NCBI GenBank assembly: GCA_003220495.1
Contig: QHSP01000049.1
Span: forward strand, 1 to 51,407
DNA: 51,407 nt
Origin: Candidatus Rokuibacteriota bacterium
GTDB taxonomy: Bacteria > Methylomirabilota > Methylomirabilia > Rokubacteriales > CSP1-6
Reading direction: 5' to 3'
A program made the translations under genes and the position numbers. Below are positions 15,329 to 24,121 of the stretch, in pieces (within the stretch, counting starts at the first letter, position 1; every line of letters begins with the position of its first letter). Below the pieces are notes generated by a model. It searched no databases. It saw only the letters and a program-made list of their open reading frames with translations, and was not told the origin of the DNA.

Positions 15329-16234
15329 CTAGAGTCCCCCGCCCCAGCGGAACTGCCAGGCGATGGCGGCCGTCGTGAAGTTGCCGCCCACGCGCGTGTA
15401 GGCGCCGGTGCTCGCCGCGAGCTTGATCGAGTTGTAGCGGTTGATCGGGATCGCGAGGGTGCCGCCCACGCGCAAGCCCTGCAGCGGCTCGCCTTCCACT
15501 CCATTGATGGTGGTGCGCCCGCCCCCGTAGTAGGTCGCGTCGAGAGCGGTCCAGAGACCGAACCTCGTGTGGTAAATCAGGTGCCCCTGCACGGCGTAGA
15601 GCGGATCGCGTTGAAGTCTCCGGCCCCCGAAGAAATTCTCGTTGTCCGTGTAGAAGGTGGCGCTCGGCGCGAGCTCCAGGGTCACCGGCCCGAACGTCTT
15701 GGAGATGCCGATCTCGGGCTTGAACGACCAGCGGTTGGTCCCGATGTTCACGAGCTTGTCGGAATCGTACTGACCCAGCGGCACCGTCACCGCGACGCCG
15801 GCGCCGAGGATGAGATCCGGCTTGTAGTCGGCGAACTCCTCCAACGTGAGCGCCGGCGCCCCGTAAAAGAGATACGAGAGGCGTATCTGAGGGTCGCCCA
15901 GGCCGGAGACCTCGCGCTCCACGGGTTTTCCGGCGATCTTGGCGGACCCCGACAGCCACGCGTACGGGAGGACCAGATCGAGCTTCGCGGTTCGACCCCA
16001 CGCATCCAGCGAGCGCGCGTACGCGAGCACCGCGCTGTGCACCGTCACTTTGCCGTCTTCGATGGGCGCGGACGTGTCCAGAGACACGTCGCCCCTGGAG
16101 TAGCCGTAGCCGAGGATCAGGAAGTTCAGCCCGACCGGCGCGTTGGCGAACGCCCTCGGCTCGAGCTCCTGGGCCTTCGCCGTCGTCGCCGCGGCGAGGA
16201 CCACGGCGACGAGCGCCATACCTGCCCTGGTCAT
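15329..16234 (-). CDS. Outer-membrane transporter-like beta-barrel (phenol MetA-type)
   Basis: A 301-residue secreted protein with a signal peptide (MALVAVVLAAATTAKAQ). The body is alternating amphipathic strands rich in Tyr, Gly and Leu (YGYSRGDVSLD, LAYARSLDAWGRTAKLDLVL, IGTNRWSFKPEIGISKTF, GHLIYHTRFGLWTALDATYY) and ends in a short strand with aromatic residues (IAWQFRWGGGL), typical of outer-membrane barrels. It resembles the MetA-pathway of phenol degradation family (PF13557), often annotated simply as transporter and linked to aromatic degradation. Divergent from 16267 with only 32 bp between. Supports a Gram-negative envelope. Confidence 0.8.
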   Translation of the reverse strand: MTRAGMALVAVVLAAATTAKAQELEPRAFANAPVGLNFLILGYGYSRGDVSLDTSAPIEDGKVTVHSAVLAYARSLDAWGRTAKLDLVLPYAWLSGSAKIAGKPVEREVSGLGDPQIRLSYLFYGAPALTLEEFADYKPDLILGAGVAVTVPLGQYDSDKLVNIGTNRWSFKPEIGISKTFGPVTLELAPSATFYTDNENFFGGRRLQRDPLYAVQGHLIYHTRFGLWTALDATYYGGGRTTINGVEGEPLQGLRVGGTLAIPINRYNSIKLAASTGAYTRVGGNFTTAAIAWQFRWGGGL

Positions 16235-16240
16235 GTGGGC

Positions 16241-16246
16241 TATGCT
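16241..16246 (+). promoter_or_regulatory. Candidate -10 element TATGCT before the 16267 operon
   Basis: TATGCTAG in the 32-bp divergent gap, with GGAGGGG just before ATG 16267. Identical hexamer and similar layout to 13266-13271. No -35 consensus seen. Confidence 0.35.
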
Positions 16247-16266
16247 AGCGCGCCAGGAGGGGTTCC

Positions 16267-16899
16267 ATGAGCAATCACGCGCTGTACCTGGTCCGCATGG
16301 ACGTCGCGCACGACCACGACGCCACCTTCAACGAGGTCTACGATCGCGAGCACGTCCCGAACTTGCGCGGAGTGCCCGGCGTCCGCCGCGCCGCTCGCTA
16401 TCGGCAGCCCTCGCCCACCGAGCCGCGCTATCTCGCCGCCTACGAGCTCGACGGGCTCAGCGTCCTGGACAGTGCCGGGTGGAAGAAGGCCGGCGAAGCC
16501 GGACGGTGGCCGGGCGAGATCCGTCCGCACACCATGAACCGCCACCTGACCAAGTACGAGTGGGTCGGCGGCAACTCCGCGCTCACCGGGAAAACGCCCT
16601 ACGTGTTCTGGGTGATGATGGATATCGAGCGTCATCGCGAGGCGCTCTTCAACGAGCTCTACGACAACGAGCACCTGCCGCTCTTGCTCAAGCTCCCCGG
16701 ATCCGTCAACGCGGTCCGCTACCGGACGTCCGACGCCGGCGAGCCGCGCTATCTCTGCGCGTACGAGGTCGAGAACACCACCTTGCCGATGTCGAAGCTC
16801 TGGAACGACACCTCGGACATCGGACGCTGGAAGCCGGAGGTGCGGCCCTACACCTTCAACAAGCGCTACATCGTCAGCGAGCGCATCCTCTCGCTCTGA
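16267..16899 (+). CDS. Tandem dimeric alpha/beta-barrel (EthD-like) protein
   Basis: A 210-residue protein composed of two copies of a small ferredoxin-like module. Copy 1 (about 5-95) has FNEVYDREHVPNLRGVPGVR then YRQPSPTEPRYLAAYELDG; copy 2 (about 113-205) has FNELYDNEHLPLLLKLPGSV then YRTSDAGEPRYLCAYEVEN. The internal duplication gives a built-in dimer of a fold that normally dimerises (EthD, stress-responsive A/B barrel, ABM). These proteins often act as small hydroxylases, cyclases or auxiliary factors. It heads an operon with an enolase-superfamily gene (7 nt downstream) and an SDR gene. Function unknown. Confidence 0.75.
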   Translation: MSNHALYLVRMDVAHDHDATFNEVYDREHVPNLRGVPGVRRAARYRQPSPTEPRYLAAYELDGLSVLDSAGWKKAGEAGRWPGEIRPHTMNRHLTKYEWVGGNSALTGKTPYVFWVMMDIERHREALFNELYDNEHLPLLLKLPGSVNAVRYRTSDAGEPRYLCAYEVENTTLPMSKLWNDTSDIGRWKPEVRPYTFNKRYIVSERILSL

Positions 16900-16906
16900 G
16901 GGCGCC

Positions 16907-17995
16907 GTGAAGATCTCGCAAGTCGCGGTCGAAGTGGTACGGGTTCCCGTCGATCATCCGTACACGGCCGGCGGGCGGGCGGTCGACGCGAACTGGCACG
17001 TGCTGGCGCGGATCACGACGTCGGATGCAATCGAGGGCATCGGCTATATCGTGTACCCGCGCCCGGATCTGATGACGACGATCGGCTCCGCGGCGCGCGA
17101 GCTCGGAGAGCACCTGATCGGCATGAGCGTGCTCGAGCCGGAAGCCGCCTGGGAAAAGCTCGCGCGGCGCGGCGACTGGGTGGGGCCGGGCGGCCTGCTG
17201 CACTGCGCCCTCGCCCCGCTCGACATCGCGGTGTGGGACGCCAACGGCAAGACGCTCGGTCAGCCCCTGCATCGTCTCCTCGGCGGCTTCCGCGATCGGC
17301 TCCCGACGTACGCGAGCGACGGCCTGTGGGTCAGCCTGTCTCCCGGCGAGCTCGCAGCATCGGCGAAGCAGCACGTGGCCAACGGATTCGGCGCCGTGAA
17401 GCTGAGGCTCGGCAAGGAAGCGGCGCCGGAGATGGAGGCCCGGCGCGTCCAGGCCGTGCGGGAGGCCGTCGGGCCAGACGTGCGCATCATGGTGGACGCC
17501 GTCGAGAGCTGGACCCTCGCGCGGGCGCGGCGAACCGGCCGAGTCCTACAGGACGCCGGCATCGCGTGGCTCGAGGATCCCGTTCATCATTCGGACGTCG
17601 CGGGACTGGCCGACCTCCGGCGCCGACTCGAGGTGCCCATCGCGGCCGGCGAGCATCTCTATCACCTCGACGCGTTCCGAGCTCTGCTCGAGGCGCGCGC
17701 CGTCGACGTCGTCATACTCGATCTGGCCCGGGTCGGCGGTGTGACGCCCTGGCGGAAGATCGCCGGGCTCGCCCAGGCGCATCGTGTGCCGGTGTGCGGC
17801 CACGTGGTGCCGGAGATCCAGGTGCATCTGCTCTCGGCGGTCGCGAACGGCCACATGGTCGAGTACGTGCCGCGCTCGGCCGGCATCCTCAGAGCGATGC
17901 CGCGAATCGAGAACGGCGAGCTCGTGGCGCCTCAAGGGCCCGGTCTCGGGCTCGAGCTCGACGAGACCGCCGTGCGGCGTCACCGGGTCGTCTAG
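16907..17995 (+). CDS. Enolase-superfamily (mandelate racemase/MLE) protein with Lys-x-Arg motif
   Basis: A 362-residue enolase-superfamily enzyme. Metal ligands are D197 (RIMVDAVESW), E223 (AWLEDP) and E249 (IAAGEH); H299 lies on the seventh strand (VCGHVVPE). The second-strand motif, normally Lys-x-Lys, is K165-L-R167 (GAVKLRLGK): the second base is replaced by Arg, which in this superfamily usually means one-base chemistry such as acid-sugar dehydration rather than racemisation (family knowledge; substrate inferred only in type). GTG start 7 nt after the EthD-like stop and SDR gene 6 nt after the stop, so the three genes are almost certainly one operon. It is a paralogue of the gene at 9010. 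Confidence 0.88.
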   Translation: MKISQVAVEVVRVPVDHPYTAGGRAVDANWHVLARITTSDAIEGIGYIVYPRPDLMTTIGSAARELGEHLIGMSVLEPEAAWEKLARRGDWVGPGGLLHCALAPLDIAVWDANGKTLGQPLHRLLGGFRDRLPTYASDGLWVSLSPGELAASAKQHVANGFGAVKLRLGKEAAPEMEARRVQAVREAVGPDVRIMVDAVESWTLARARRTGRVLQDAGIAWLEDPVHHSDVAGLADLRRRLEVPIAAGEHLYHLDAFRALLEARAVDVVILDLARVGGVTPWRKIAGLAQAHRVPVCGHVVPEIQVHLLSAVANGHMVEYVPRSAGILRAMPRIENGELVAPQGPGLGLELDETAVRRHRVV

Positions 17996-18001
17996 CGCGC
18001 G

Positions 18002-18790
18002 ATGCCCGGTCGATTCGACGGTCAAGTCGCGATCGTCACCGCGGGCGGCTCGGGCATCGGCGCCGCTACCGCGCGGCGTTTTGCTGGAGAAGGAGCCGCG
18101 GTGGTCGTCGCCGACCTGAGCGGCACGCGTGCCGAGGCGGTCGCCGCCAGCATCGCGAAGGACGGTGGCCGCGCCGCGGCCATCAAGATGGACGCGTCGG
18201 ACGCCGCGGCGGTCGAGCGGACGATTCGGCTCGCCCTCGACACGTTCGGTCGGCTCGACGTCATGATGAACAACGCGGGACTGGCCGAGCCGGCGCCGCT
18301 CGACGAGATCTCGCTCGAGAGCTGGAACCGCGTGATCGCCGTCACTCTGACCAGCGCGTTCCTCGGCATGAAGCACTGCCTGCCGATCATGCGCGCCCAG
18401 GGTAAGGGCGTCATCGTCAACACCGCGTCGATCTCGGGCACGGCCGCCGACTACGGGCTCTCGTCCTACAACGCCGCGAAGGCGGGCGTGATCAACCTCA
18501 CGCGCTCGGCCGCGATCGAGAACGCGCGCCACAACATTCGCGTCAACTGCGTCTGCCCCGGGTTCATCGATACGCGCGCCACGCAGATCCTCGGCAAGGA
18601 CCGCGCCGACGAGCTGCGGCGCGTGTACGCCGAGGCCCATCCGATCGGCCGCGTCGGCCAGGCCGACGAGATCGCGAGCACCGTGCTCTTCCTGGCCTCC
18701 GACGAAGCGTCGTTCATCACGGGCGCCGCCATCGTCGCCGACGGCGGCCTCACCGCGCACACCGGCCTGCCGCACTTCCAGAAGCGGTAG
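18002..18790 (+). CDS. SDR-family oxidoreductase
   Basis: A 262-residue classical short-chain dehydrogenase/reductase. The cofactor motif is TAGGSGIG (13-20), the acidic residue D38 after strand 2 favours NAD(H), NNAG is at 90-93, and the catalytic set is S143/S145, Y156 and K160 (YNAAK). It ends in the usual VADGGLTAHTG region. Third gene of the 16267-18790 operon with a tandem EthD-like protein and a dehydratase-like enolase-superfamily enzyme, which suggests that it oxidises or reduces the hydroxy/keto intermediate of a sugar-acid or similar pathway (inference). Confidence 0.92.
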   Translation: MPGRFDGQVAIVTAGGSGIGAATARRFAGEGAAVVVADLSGTRAEAVAASIAKDGGRAAAIKMDASDAAAVERTIRLALDTFGRLDVMMNNAGLAEPAPLDEISLESWNRVIAVTLTSAFLGMKHCLPIMRAQGKGVIVNTASISGTAADYGLSSYNAAKAGVINLTRSAAIENARHNIRVNCVCPGFIDTRATQILGKDRADELRRVYAEAHPIGRVGQADEIASTVLFLASDEASFITGAAIVADGGLTAHTGLPHFQKR

Positions 18791-18809
18791 ACAGCGCGAG
18801 CCAGTCGCG

Positions 18810-19703
18810 TCAGCGACTGCCCGGCACGACGCCTGCCGGCAACGACTCGACGTGCGCGCAGATGTCGCGCGGGCGCGTGAGCCACACGCGGTCCGGGCGC
18901 CCGAGGATGTGCTGGAGCGCGTGGCGGAGTCGGCGAATGCGGTAGGGTCGCCCCGTGACGAACGGATGGAGCGAGATCGGGCACACGAGCGGCTGGCGGG
19001 CTGACTGCTCGAGCATCTCGTCGAACTGGTCGATGATCAGGTCGGCGAACTCGTCCGACGTGTAGTGATACCAGACGATCCCGCGCGTGTCGTTCACCTC
19101 GATCGGGTACGGCATCGCGAGGATGCGGCCCTTGCGCGTCTTGATCCAGACGGGCTGATCGTCCATCGTCCAGTCCATCGCGTACCGGTAGCCCGCCTCC
19201 TGCAGGAGATCCATCGTGACGCCGCTGTTCGAGAGCCACGGGCTCATCCAGCCGATGGGTCGAGCCCCCTCGTGCCGCGCGATCGTCGCCGTCACGGTCT
19301 CGATCAGCGCGCGCTCCTGGTCCTCGCCGAGATGTCCCTGCTCGTCGGAGTTCGTGACGCCGTGGCCGAGGATCTCGTCACCGCGCGCCCGCAACCGCTC
19401 GGGAATGTCCGGCGCCATCTCGTAGACCGCGGTGTTCATCTGAGCCTCAGCGGGAATGCCGAGCTCGTCGAGCACCTCGAACAGGCGCCAGATGCCCACG
19501 CGATTGCCGTAGTCGCGCCAGCTGTAGACGCTGTGGCTCTGCGCCTGGTCGGGCGGCGCGATGGCGGCGCCCTTGCCGGCGCCGAAGCTGAACGCCTCGA
19601 TGTTGAGCGCGACGTAGACGGCCAGGCGGCGACCGCCGGGCCAGGCGTAGTCGGGTCGCTTCGTGATGTTCGAGTACTCGTAGCGTCCGTGCGTCGGCAG
19701 CAT
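18810..19703 (-). CDS. Polysaccharide deacetylase family protein (NodB-type)
   Basis: About 297 residues from ATG 19703, chosen because GGAGGAA lies 7 nt upstream and the sequence becomes conserved from here; the open frame extends upstream through the promoter region without conserved residues. NodB-like features include the first strand RRLAVYVALNIEAF, ILGHGVTNSDEQGHL, RPIGWMSPWLSNSGVTMDLL and ILAMPYPIEVNDTRG. The usual TFDD start motif is replaced by LNIE, as in the cyclic-amide (allantoinase-like) branch of the superfamily, so it may open or hydrolyse an amide rather than deacetylate sugars. It is a distant paralogue of the 24201 gene. Confidence 0.82.
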   Translation of the reverse strand: MLPTHGRYEYSNITKRPDYAWPGGRRLAVYVALNIEAFSFGAGKGAAIAPPDQAQSHSVYSWRDYGNRVGIWRLFEVLDELGIPAEAQMNTAVYEMAPDIPERLRARGDEILGHGVTNSDEQGHLGEDQERALIETVTATIARHEGARPIGWMSPWLSNSGVTMDLLQEAGYRYAMDWTMDDQPVWIKTRKGRILAMPYPIEVNDTRGIVWYHYTSDEFADLIIDQFDEMLEQSARQPLVCPISLHPFVTGRPYRIRRLRHALQHILGRPDRVWLTRPRDICAHVESLPAGVVPGSR

Positions 19704-19797
19704 CGCGTTCCTCCCGGCGAGATGAGTGCGCGCTATCGTACACTGTGGCGCCGGCCGAAGCGCCGGTCGAGGCCTGCGGCCGTCAATGGAGGACGCG

Positions 19798-20568
19798 ATG
19801 ATCGATCCGGCGTTCACGCTCGAGAAGAAGATCGCCATCGTGGTCGGCGCCGCGAACGGGATCGGGCGCGCGACCGCGCTCGCCTACGCGGCGTCCGGCG
19901 CCAGGGTGGCCTGCGCCGACGTCGAGGAGCCGGGCGCCAAGACCACCGCGGCCGAGATCGAGGCGGACGGCGGGCAGGCGCTCCCGGTGCGTCTCGACGT
20001 CACCGACGGCACCAGCTGCCGCGACGCCGTCGCCGCCACGGTCCAGCGCTTCGGCGGCCTCGACGTCCTGATGTACGGCGCCGCCGACAGCGACCGGACC
20101 GCGACCGTGCTGGAGATGGACGAGGCGGCCTGGGATCGCGTGATCCGGATCAACCTCACCGGTGCCTTCCTGATGGTGAAGGCGGCGATCCCCGCGATGA
20201 TCACGCGCGGCGGCGGCAGCATCATCCTCATCGCCTCGCAGCTCGGCCGCGTCGCCTCGCCCGGCCGGCCGGCGTACTGCGCGACCAAGGGCGCTCTGAT
20301 CCAGCTCGCGAAGGTGCTCGCCGCCGACCACGCGGCGCAGGGCATCCGCGCCAACACGATCTCGCCGGGCGCGATCGAAACTCGGCGGATGCTACGGCGC
20401 TGGAAGGACATGGACGAGGCGCGCAAGATGATGGGGCCCAAGCACCTGCTGGGCCGGCTCGGCCTGCCGACGGAGATCGCGCGCGCCGCGGTCTACCTCG
20501 CGAGCGACGCCTCGGCGTTCATGACGGGCAGCGATCTGCTCATCGACGGCGGCTACACCGCCGTCTGA
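19798..20568 (+). CDS. SDR-family oxidoreductase
   Basis: A 256-residue short-chain dehydrogenase. ATG 19798 is preferred over the in-frame ATG at 19786 because TGGAGG (19787-19792) then falls at ribosome-binding distance. Cofactor motif VGAANGIG (16-23), D41 after the second strand, catalytic S147, Y160 and K164 (YCATK), and C-terminal LLIDGGYTAV. The usual NNAG is replaced by MYGAA (residues 92-96), an uncommon change on the wall of the cofactor pocket. The amidohydrolase gene begins 16 nt downstream; the pair is probably co-transcribed. Confidence 0.9.
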   Translation: MIDPAFTLEKKIAIVVGAANGIGRATALAYAASGARVACADVEEPGAKTTAAEIEADGGQALPVRLDVTDGTSCRDAVAATVQRFGGLDVLMYGAADSDRTATVLEMDEAAWDRVIRINLTGAFLMVKAAIPAMITRGGGSIILIASQLGRVASPGRPAYCATKGALIQLAKVLAADHAAQGIRANTISPGAIETRRMLRRWKDMDEARKMMGPKHLLGRLGLPTEIARAAVYLASDASAFMTGSDLLIDGGYTAV

Positions 20569-20584
20569 TCCCTGGGAGACAGGA

Positions 20585-21550
20585 ATGATCGTCGACATCC
20601 ACGCCCACTACTTTCCGAAGGAGTACAACGACCTGCTCTTGCGCATCGGCGGCCGCAGCTTGCCGGAAGCGGCGCGGCCGAGCACCGCGCGGCCAATGCG
20701 GAACGACGATTCGGCCGGGATCGCGAAGCGCCTGGCGCAGATGGAAGAAGCGGAGGTCGAGCTGCAGGTGCTCTCGCCGGCCGCGAGCCCGCCCTACGCC
20801 GAGAAGGAAGCCGACGCCGTCGCGGCGGCGCGCCTCATCAACGATGCCTACGCCGATCTCGCCCAGAAATATCCCGGCCGCTTCAATGCCGTGGTGTCGT
20901 TGCCGCTGCCCCACATCGACGCGTCATTACGAGAGATGGCGCGTGGCCTCGATCAGCTCGGGATGCTGGGCGTGGCGATGACGTGCTCGTGCTTCGACCG
21001 CTCGACGGCAGAGGCGGAGTTCGAGCCGCTCTATCAGGAGATGAACCGCCGCCGGACCGTGTTGAACTACCACCCGATCCAGAACGGCATCTGCTCGCCG
21101 ATGATCAACGACTACGGCTTCACGGTTTCCGTCGGCGCTTCGCTCGAGGACGCCGCGATCGTGCTGCACCTGATCGCCCGGCGCGTCCCGGAGCGGTTTC
21201 CCGCCATCAAATACGTCGTTCCGCATCTCGGCGGCATCATCCCGATGCTGCTCCAGCGCCTCGACAACCAGGCGCCCCGCCAGCATCCGAACCTGCCCGA
21301 GCGCCCGAGCGTCACCGCGCGCCGCTTCTACTACGACATCGTCGGCCACGGCTCGCAGGCCGCGCTGCTCTGCGCCTGGAAGGCGTTCGGCGCCGAGCAT
21401 CTGGTGGCCGGCAGCGACTATCCCGTCCTGCTGGCGTTCGAGAGCTATCGCCAGAACTTCTTCTATCTGCGCGAGTCGATGCTGCCGCCGGAGGACGTCG
21501 AAAAGATCCTGCACCACAACGCCCAGATCGTGCTGGGTCTGAAGCACTAG
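20585..21550 (+). CDS. Amidohydrolase family protein (ACMSD-like)
   Basis: A 321-residue amidohydrolase_2 protein related to aminocarboxymuconate-semialdehyde decarboxylase and gamma-resorcylate decarboxylase. The metal site starts with H6-x-H8 (VDIHAHYFP) and continues with His in LNYHPIQNG (about residue 159), His near VPHLGG and Asp in VAGSDYP (about 280). Such enzymes decarboxylate or hydrolyse cyclic acids. GGGAGACAGGA precedes the ATG. It follows an SDR gene on the same strand and converges with the ASL-superfamily lyase. Confidence 0.9.
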   Translation: MIVDIHAHYFPKEYNDLLLRIGGRSLPEAARPSTARPMRNDDSAGIAKRLAQMEEAEVELQVLSPAASPPYAEKEADAVAAARLINDAYADLAQKYPGRFNAVVSLPLPHIDASLREMARGLDQLGMLGVAMTCSCFDRSTAEAEFEPLYQEMNRRRTVLNYHPIQNGICSPMINDYGFTVSVGASLEDAAIVLHLIARRVPERFPAIKYVVPHLGGIIPMLLQRLDNQAPRQHPNLPERPSVTARRFYYDIVGHGSQAALLCAWKAFGAEHLVAGSDYPVLLAFESYRQNFFYLRESMLPPEDVEKILHHNAQIVLGLKH

Positions 21551-21595
21551 CGACGCGCCGGAGTCGCGAGAGGAACAGGCGACGCGGCGGATCTC

Positions 21596-22960
21596 CTAGG
21601 AGGCTCGGTGATCGATGGTCGCCGCGACCTTGCGGGCCGTCTCGGCTCCGCGCTCGGCGAACTGGCGGCAGAGGCCCGTGTAGCGGGCGGGATCGAGTAG
21701 AGCATCGATCTGCGGAGCCGTGAGCCGCGCGTGCACGTGCGGATCCTCCGCCAGCAGCTCCCGGAACGGCCGCGACTGCGTGACGGAGCCCTGCGCGGCG
21801 TCGTACACAGCGTCGTGGGCCCGCTGCCGTCCGATCTGCTTGCCGAGCTCGAGCATGAGCGCCTCGGCCATGATCAGGCCGCCCGAGAGGTCGAGGTTCT
21901 CGCGCATCCGCGCCGGGAATACTTGCAAACCATCGAAGAGCGAGATCATCCGCTGCAGCATGTCGCCCGTGAGCTCGCAGGCCTGGACCAGCGCCCGGCT
22001 CATCATGATGCTCGTCGCCCGGTCGGCTTCGTGCTCGGTCTGCATGGCGTCGAGCGCCAGCGGGACGAGCGCGCGGATCTGCGCCGCGGCGGCGATGATG
22101 TCCTGCGAGAGCTTTGGATTGCGTTTCTGCGGCATCGTGCTGCTGCCGACCGTCCCTGCCGGCACCGGCTCCTCCACCTCGCCGAACTCCTGCTTCATCA
22201 AGGTGTAGATCTCGCGCCCGATCTTGCCGGCGGTGGCGGCGAGCAGGCCGAGCAGCGTGACGTACTCGGCCTGGTGATCACCGATCGTGCGCGCGGGCAG
22301 GCTCATCGGTCGCATTCCGAGCCGCACCGCCATCTTCTCCTGCGTCGCCAGGCCGAGCTCGCCGAGCGACGCGAGCGTGCCGGCTCCGCCACCGAGCATC
22401 GCCACGAACACGCGCGCCTCGCAGGCGCGCAACCGCTCGACGTGGCGGCAGAGCTCGTCGATCCAGACCGCCACCTTGAAGCCGAACGTCGCGGGCACCG
22501 CGTGCTGGCCGTGCGTGCGGCCCGGGAGCAGCGCGTCCTTGGTGCGCTCGGCCAGGCCGGCGAGGTGGGTCAGTACGCTCCCGAGCTGGCGCAGGAAGAT
22601 CTCGTGGGCCTGGCGCACCTGGAGGAGCTGGCCCGTCTGCGTGATGTTCTGCGTCGTCGCGCCCCAGTGCACGTAGCCGCCGGCGTCGCCCTCGCAGGCG
22701 CGGTCGAGCGCCCAGACCAGCGGCACCAGCGGGTGGCCGGTCTTCGCGAGGCCGGCGCGGACGGCGGCGAGGTCGAGATATTTCAGATGGGCCTTCGCGA
22801 CGATCTCTCGGGCGGCGGCCGCGGGAATGATGCCGAGCTCGGCCTGCGCCTGGGCCAGCGCGGCTTCCACGTCGAGCCACGACTGGAAGCGCGCGGCCTC
22901 CGTGAAGAGGGCGCGAACGCCCGGATCCTCGATTCGGAGCGAGGTCGGCTCCTCAAGCAC
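21596..22960 (-). CDS. Fumarase/adenylosuccinate lyase superfamily protein
   Basis: A 454-residue lyase. The superfamily blocks are WGATTQN (99-105), PGRTHGQHAVPATFG (147-161, H150 a likely catalytic residue) and the signature loop GSSTMPQKRNP (272-282). The sequence resembles 3-carboxy-cis,cis-muconate cycloisomerase-like and adenylosuccinate lyase-like members; purine biosynthesis is unlikely given the catabolic setting. The GTG start overlaps the stop of the upstream amidohydrolase by 8 nt (22953-22960), so the two are translationally coupled and probably act in sequence. It is a paralogue of the pcaB-like gene at 47823 but is not near any protocatechuate gene. Confidence 0.85.
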   Translation of the reverse strand: MLEEPTSLRIEDPGVRALFTEAARFQSWLDVEAALAQAQAELGIIPAAAAREIVAKAHLKYLDLAAVRAGLAKTGHPLVPLVWALDRACEGDAGGYVHWGATTQNITQTGQLLQVRQAHEIFLRQLGSVLTHLAGLAERTKDALLPGRTHGQHAVPATFGFKVAVWIDELCRHVERLRACEARVFVAMLGGGAGTLASLGELGLATQEKMAVRLGMRPMSLPARTIGDHQAEYVTLLGLLAATAGKIGREIYTLMKQEFGEVEEPVPAGTVGSSTMPQKRNPKLSQDIIAAAAQIRALVPLALDAMQTEHEADRATSIMMSRALVQACELTGDMLQRMISLFDGLQVFPARMRENLDLSGGLIMAEALMLELGKQIGRQRAHDAVYDAAQGSVTQSRPFRELLAEDPHVHARLTAPQIDALLDPARYTGLCRQFAERGAETARKVAATIDHRAS

Positions 22961-24095
22961 GAGCGTCCACCTTCGCCACGTCGAACCCGTACACGCGCGC
23001 GGTGTTCCCGCCGACGATCTTCGCCTGCTCGTCTTCGGGCACCCCGGCCAGAATCTCCGCGAGGATCTTGCGCGACCGCGGGAAGGTGGATTCGCTGTGC
23101 GGATAGTCCGAGCCCCACATCATGTTGTCCACGCCGATCGTATCCCGCAGACGGATGCCGATCGCGTCCTCCTGGAAGCTCAGCACGATGTTCCGGTGGA
23201 AGAAGTCGCTCGGGCGCATGCCGTCCTTGAAGCGGTAGATCGCCTCGCCGTGACGCTCGCGATAGGTGTAGTCCATCGTCGTCAGGAGATGCGGCGCCCA
23301 CGAGAGCTCGAACTCGACGATAGCCAGGGTCAAGCGCGGATAGCGCTCGAAGACACCCGAGAAGATCAGGTCGCACAGCGAGAGCGCCGGATAGAACGCC
23401 TTCGTCGCCCGGCTGCTCGCGTCGCGGAGCGTCTTCTCACCCGCGCCGCGGATCTTCCCCTGACGCCGGGTGGCGGTGTGCAGGCTGAGCGGCATGCCGA
23501 GAGCCTCGGCGGCGGCCCAGAACGGCTCGTACTCCGGCTGGTCGTAGCGCCGATGCTCGAGTGGATATTCGGTGATCATCGCGCCGGCGAGCCCCAGGCG
23601 CGCGGCGCGCTCGAGCTCGCGGATGCCGTCCTGGACGTCGTCCAGGTTGATCATCGCGATGCCCTTGAGCCGCGCGCGATCGGTGGCGCAGAAGTCGGCG
23701 AGCCAGTCGTTGTAGGCGCGGAAGATCGCCGACATCAGCGGCGTGTCCGTCACCCGGAAATAAAAGAGGCCCTGCGACGGGTAGAGCACCTCGCCCGCCA
23801 CGCCGTCGAGCCGCATGTCAGCGAGATGCTGCTCCGGATCGTAGCCGCCCCGCGGCACGTCCTCGAAGCGCCCCTGTCCGGAGATGGTCTCGGGGGCGTC
23901 GAACCGCGCGCCGGCGTTCGAGATGAGCCCGATACCCGAGAGGACCTGGTCCGCCTCCACCACGATCTGGTCGGCGCCGTCGACGCGCTGGATCCGGGGC
24001 GCCCGGTCGCGGAAGGCCGCATCGATGCGCTTCATCCACAGATCCGGCGGCTCGAAGACGTGCGAGTCGGACGAGAGAATCACGGCCGGGGCCAT
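22953..24095 (-). CDS. Amidohydrolase family protein (ACMSD-like)
   Basis: About 380 residues from ATG 24095, supported by GAGGAGGG on the reverse strand; the frame stays open for another 1.3 kb upstream, but that part is antisense to the 24201 gene and is not coding. Metal-binding features: D10-x-H12 (SSDSHVFEPPDLW), His in LSLHTATRR, and MWGSDYPHSES near the C-terminus. The family includes decarboxylases and hydrolases of aromatic or cyclic acids. Coupled to the downstream lyase by an 8-nt overlap, suggesting an ordered two-step conversion. Confidence 0.9.
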   Translation of the reverse strand: MAPAVILSSDSHVFEPPDLWMKRIDAAFRDRAPRIQRVDGADQIVVEADQVLSGIGLISNAGARFDAPETISGQGRFEDVPRGGYDPEQHLADMRLDGVAGEVLYPSQGLFYFRVTDTPLMSAIFRAYNDWLADFCATDRARLKGIAMINLDDVQDGIRELERAARLGLAGAMITEYPLEHRRYDQPEYEPFWAAAEALGMPLSLHTATRRQGKIRGAGEKTLRDASSRATKAFYPALSLCDLIFSGVFERYPRLTLAIVEFELSWAPHLLTTMDYTYRERHGEAIYRFKDGMRPSDFFHRNIVLSFQEDAIGIRLRDTIGVDNMMWGSDYPHSESTFPRSRKILAEILAGVPEDEQAKIVGGNTARVYGFDVAKVDARA

Positions 24096-24121
24096 CGGGC
24101 TACCCTCCTCGATTTTCCAGT

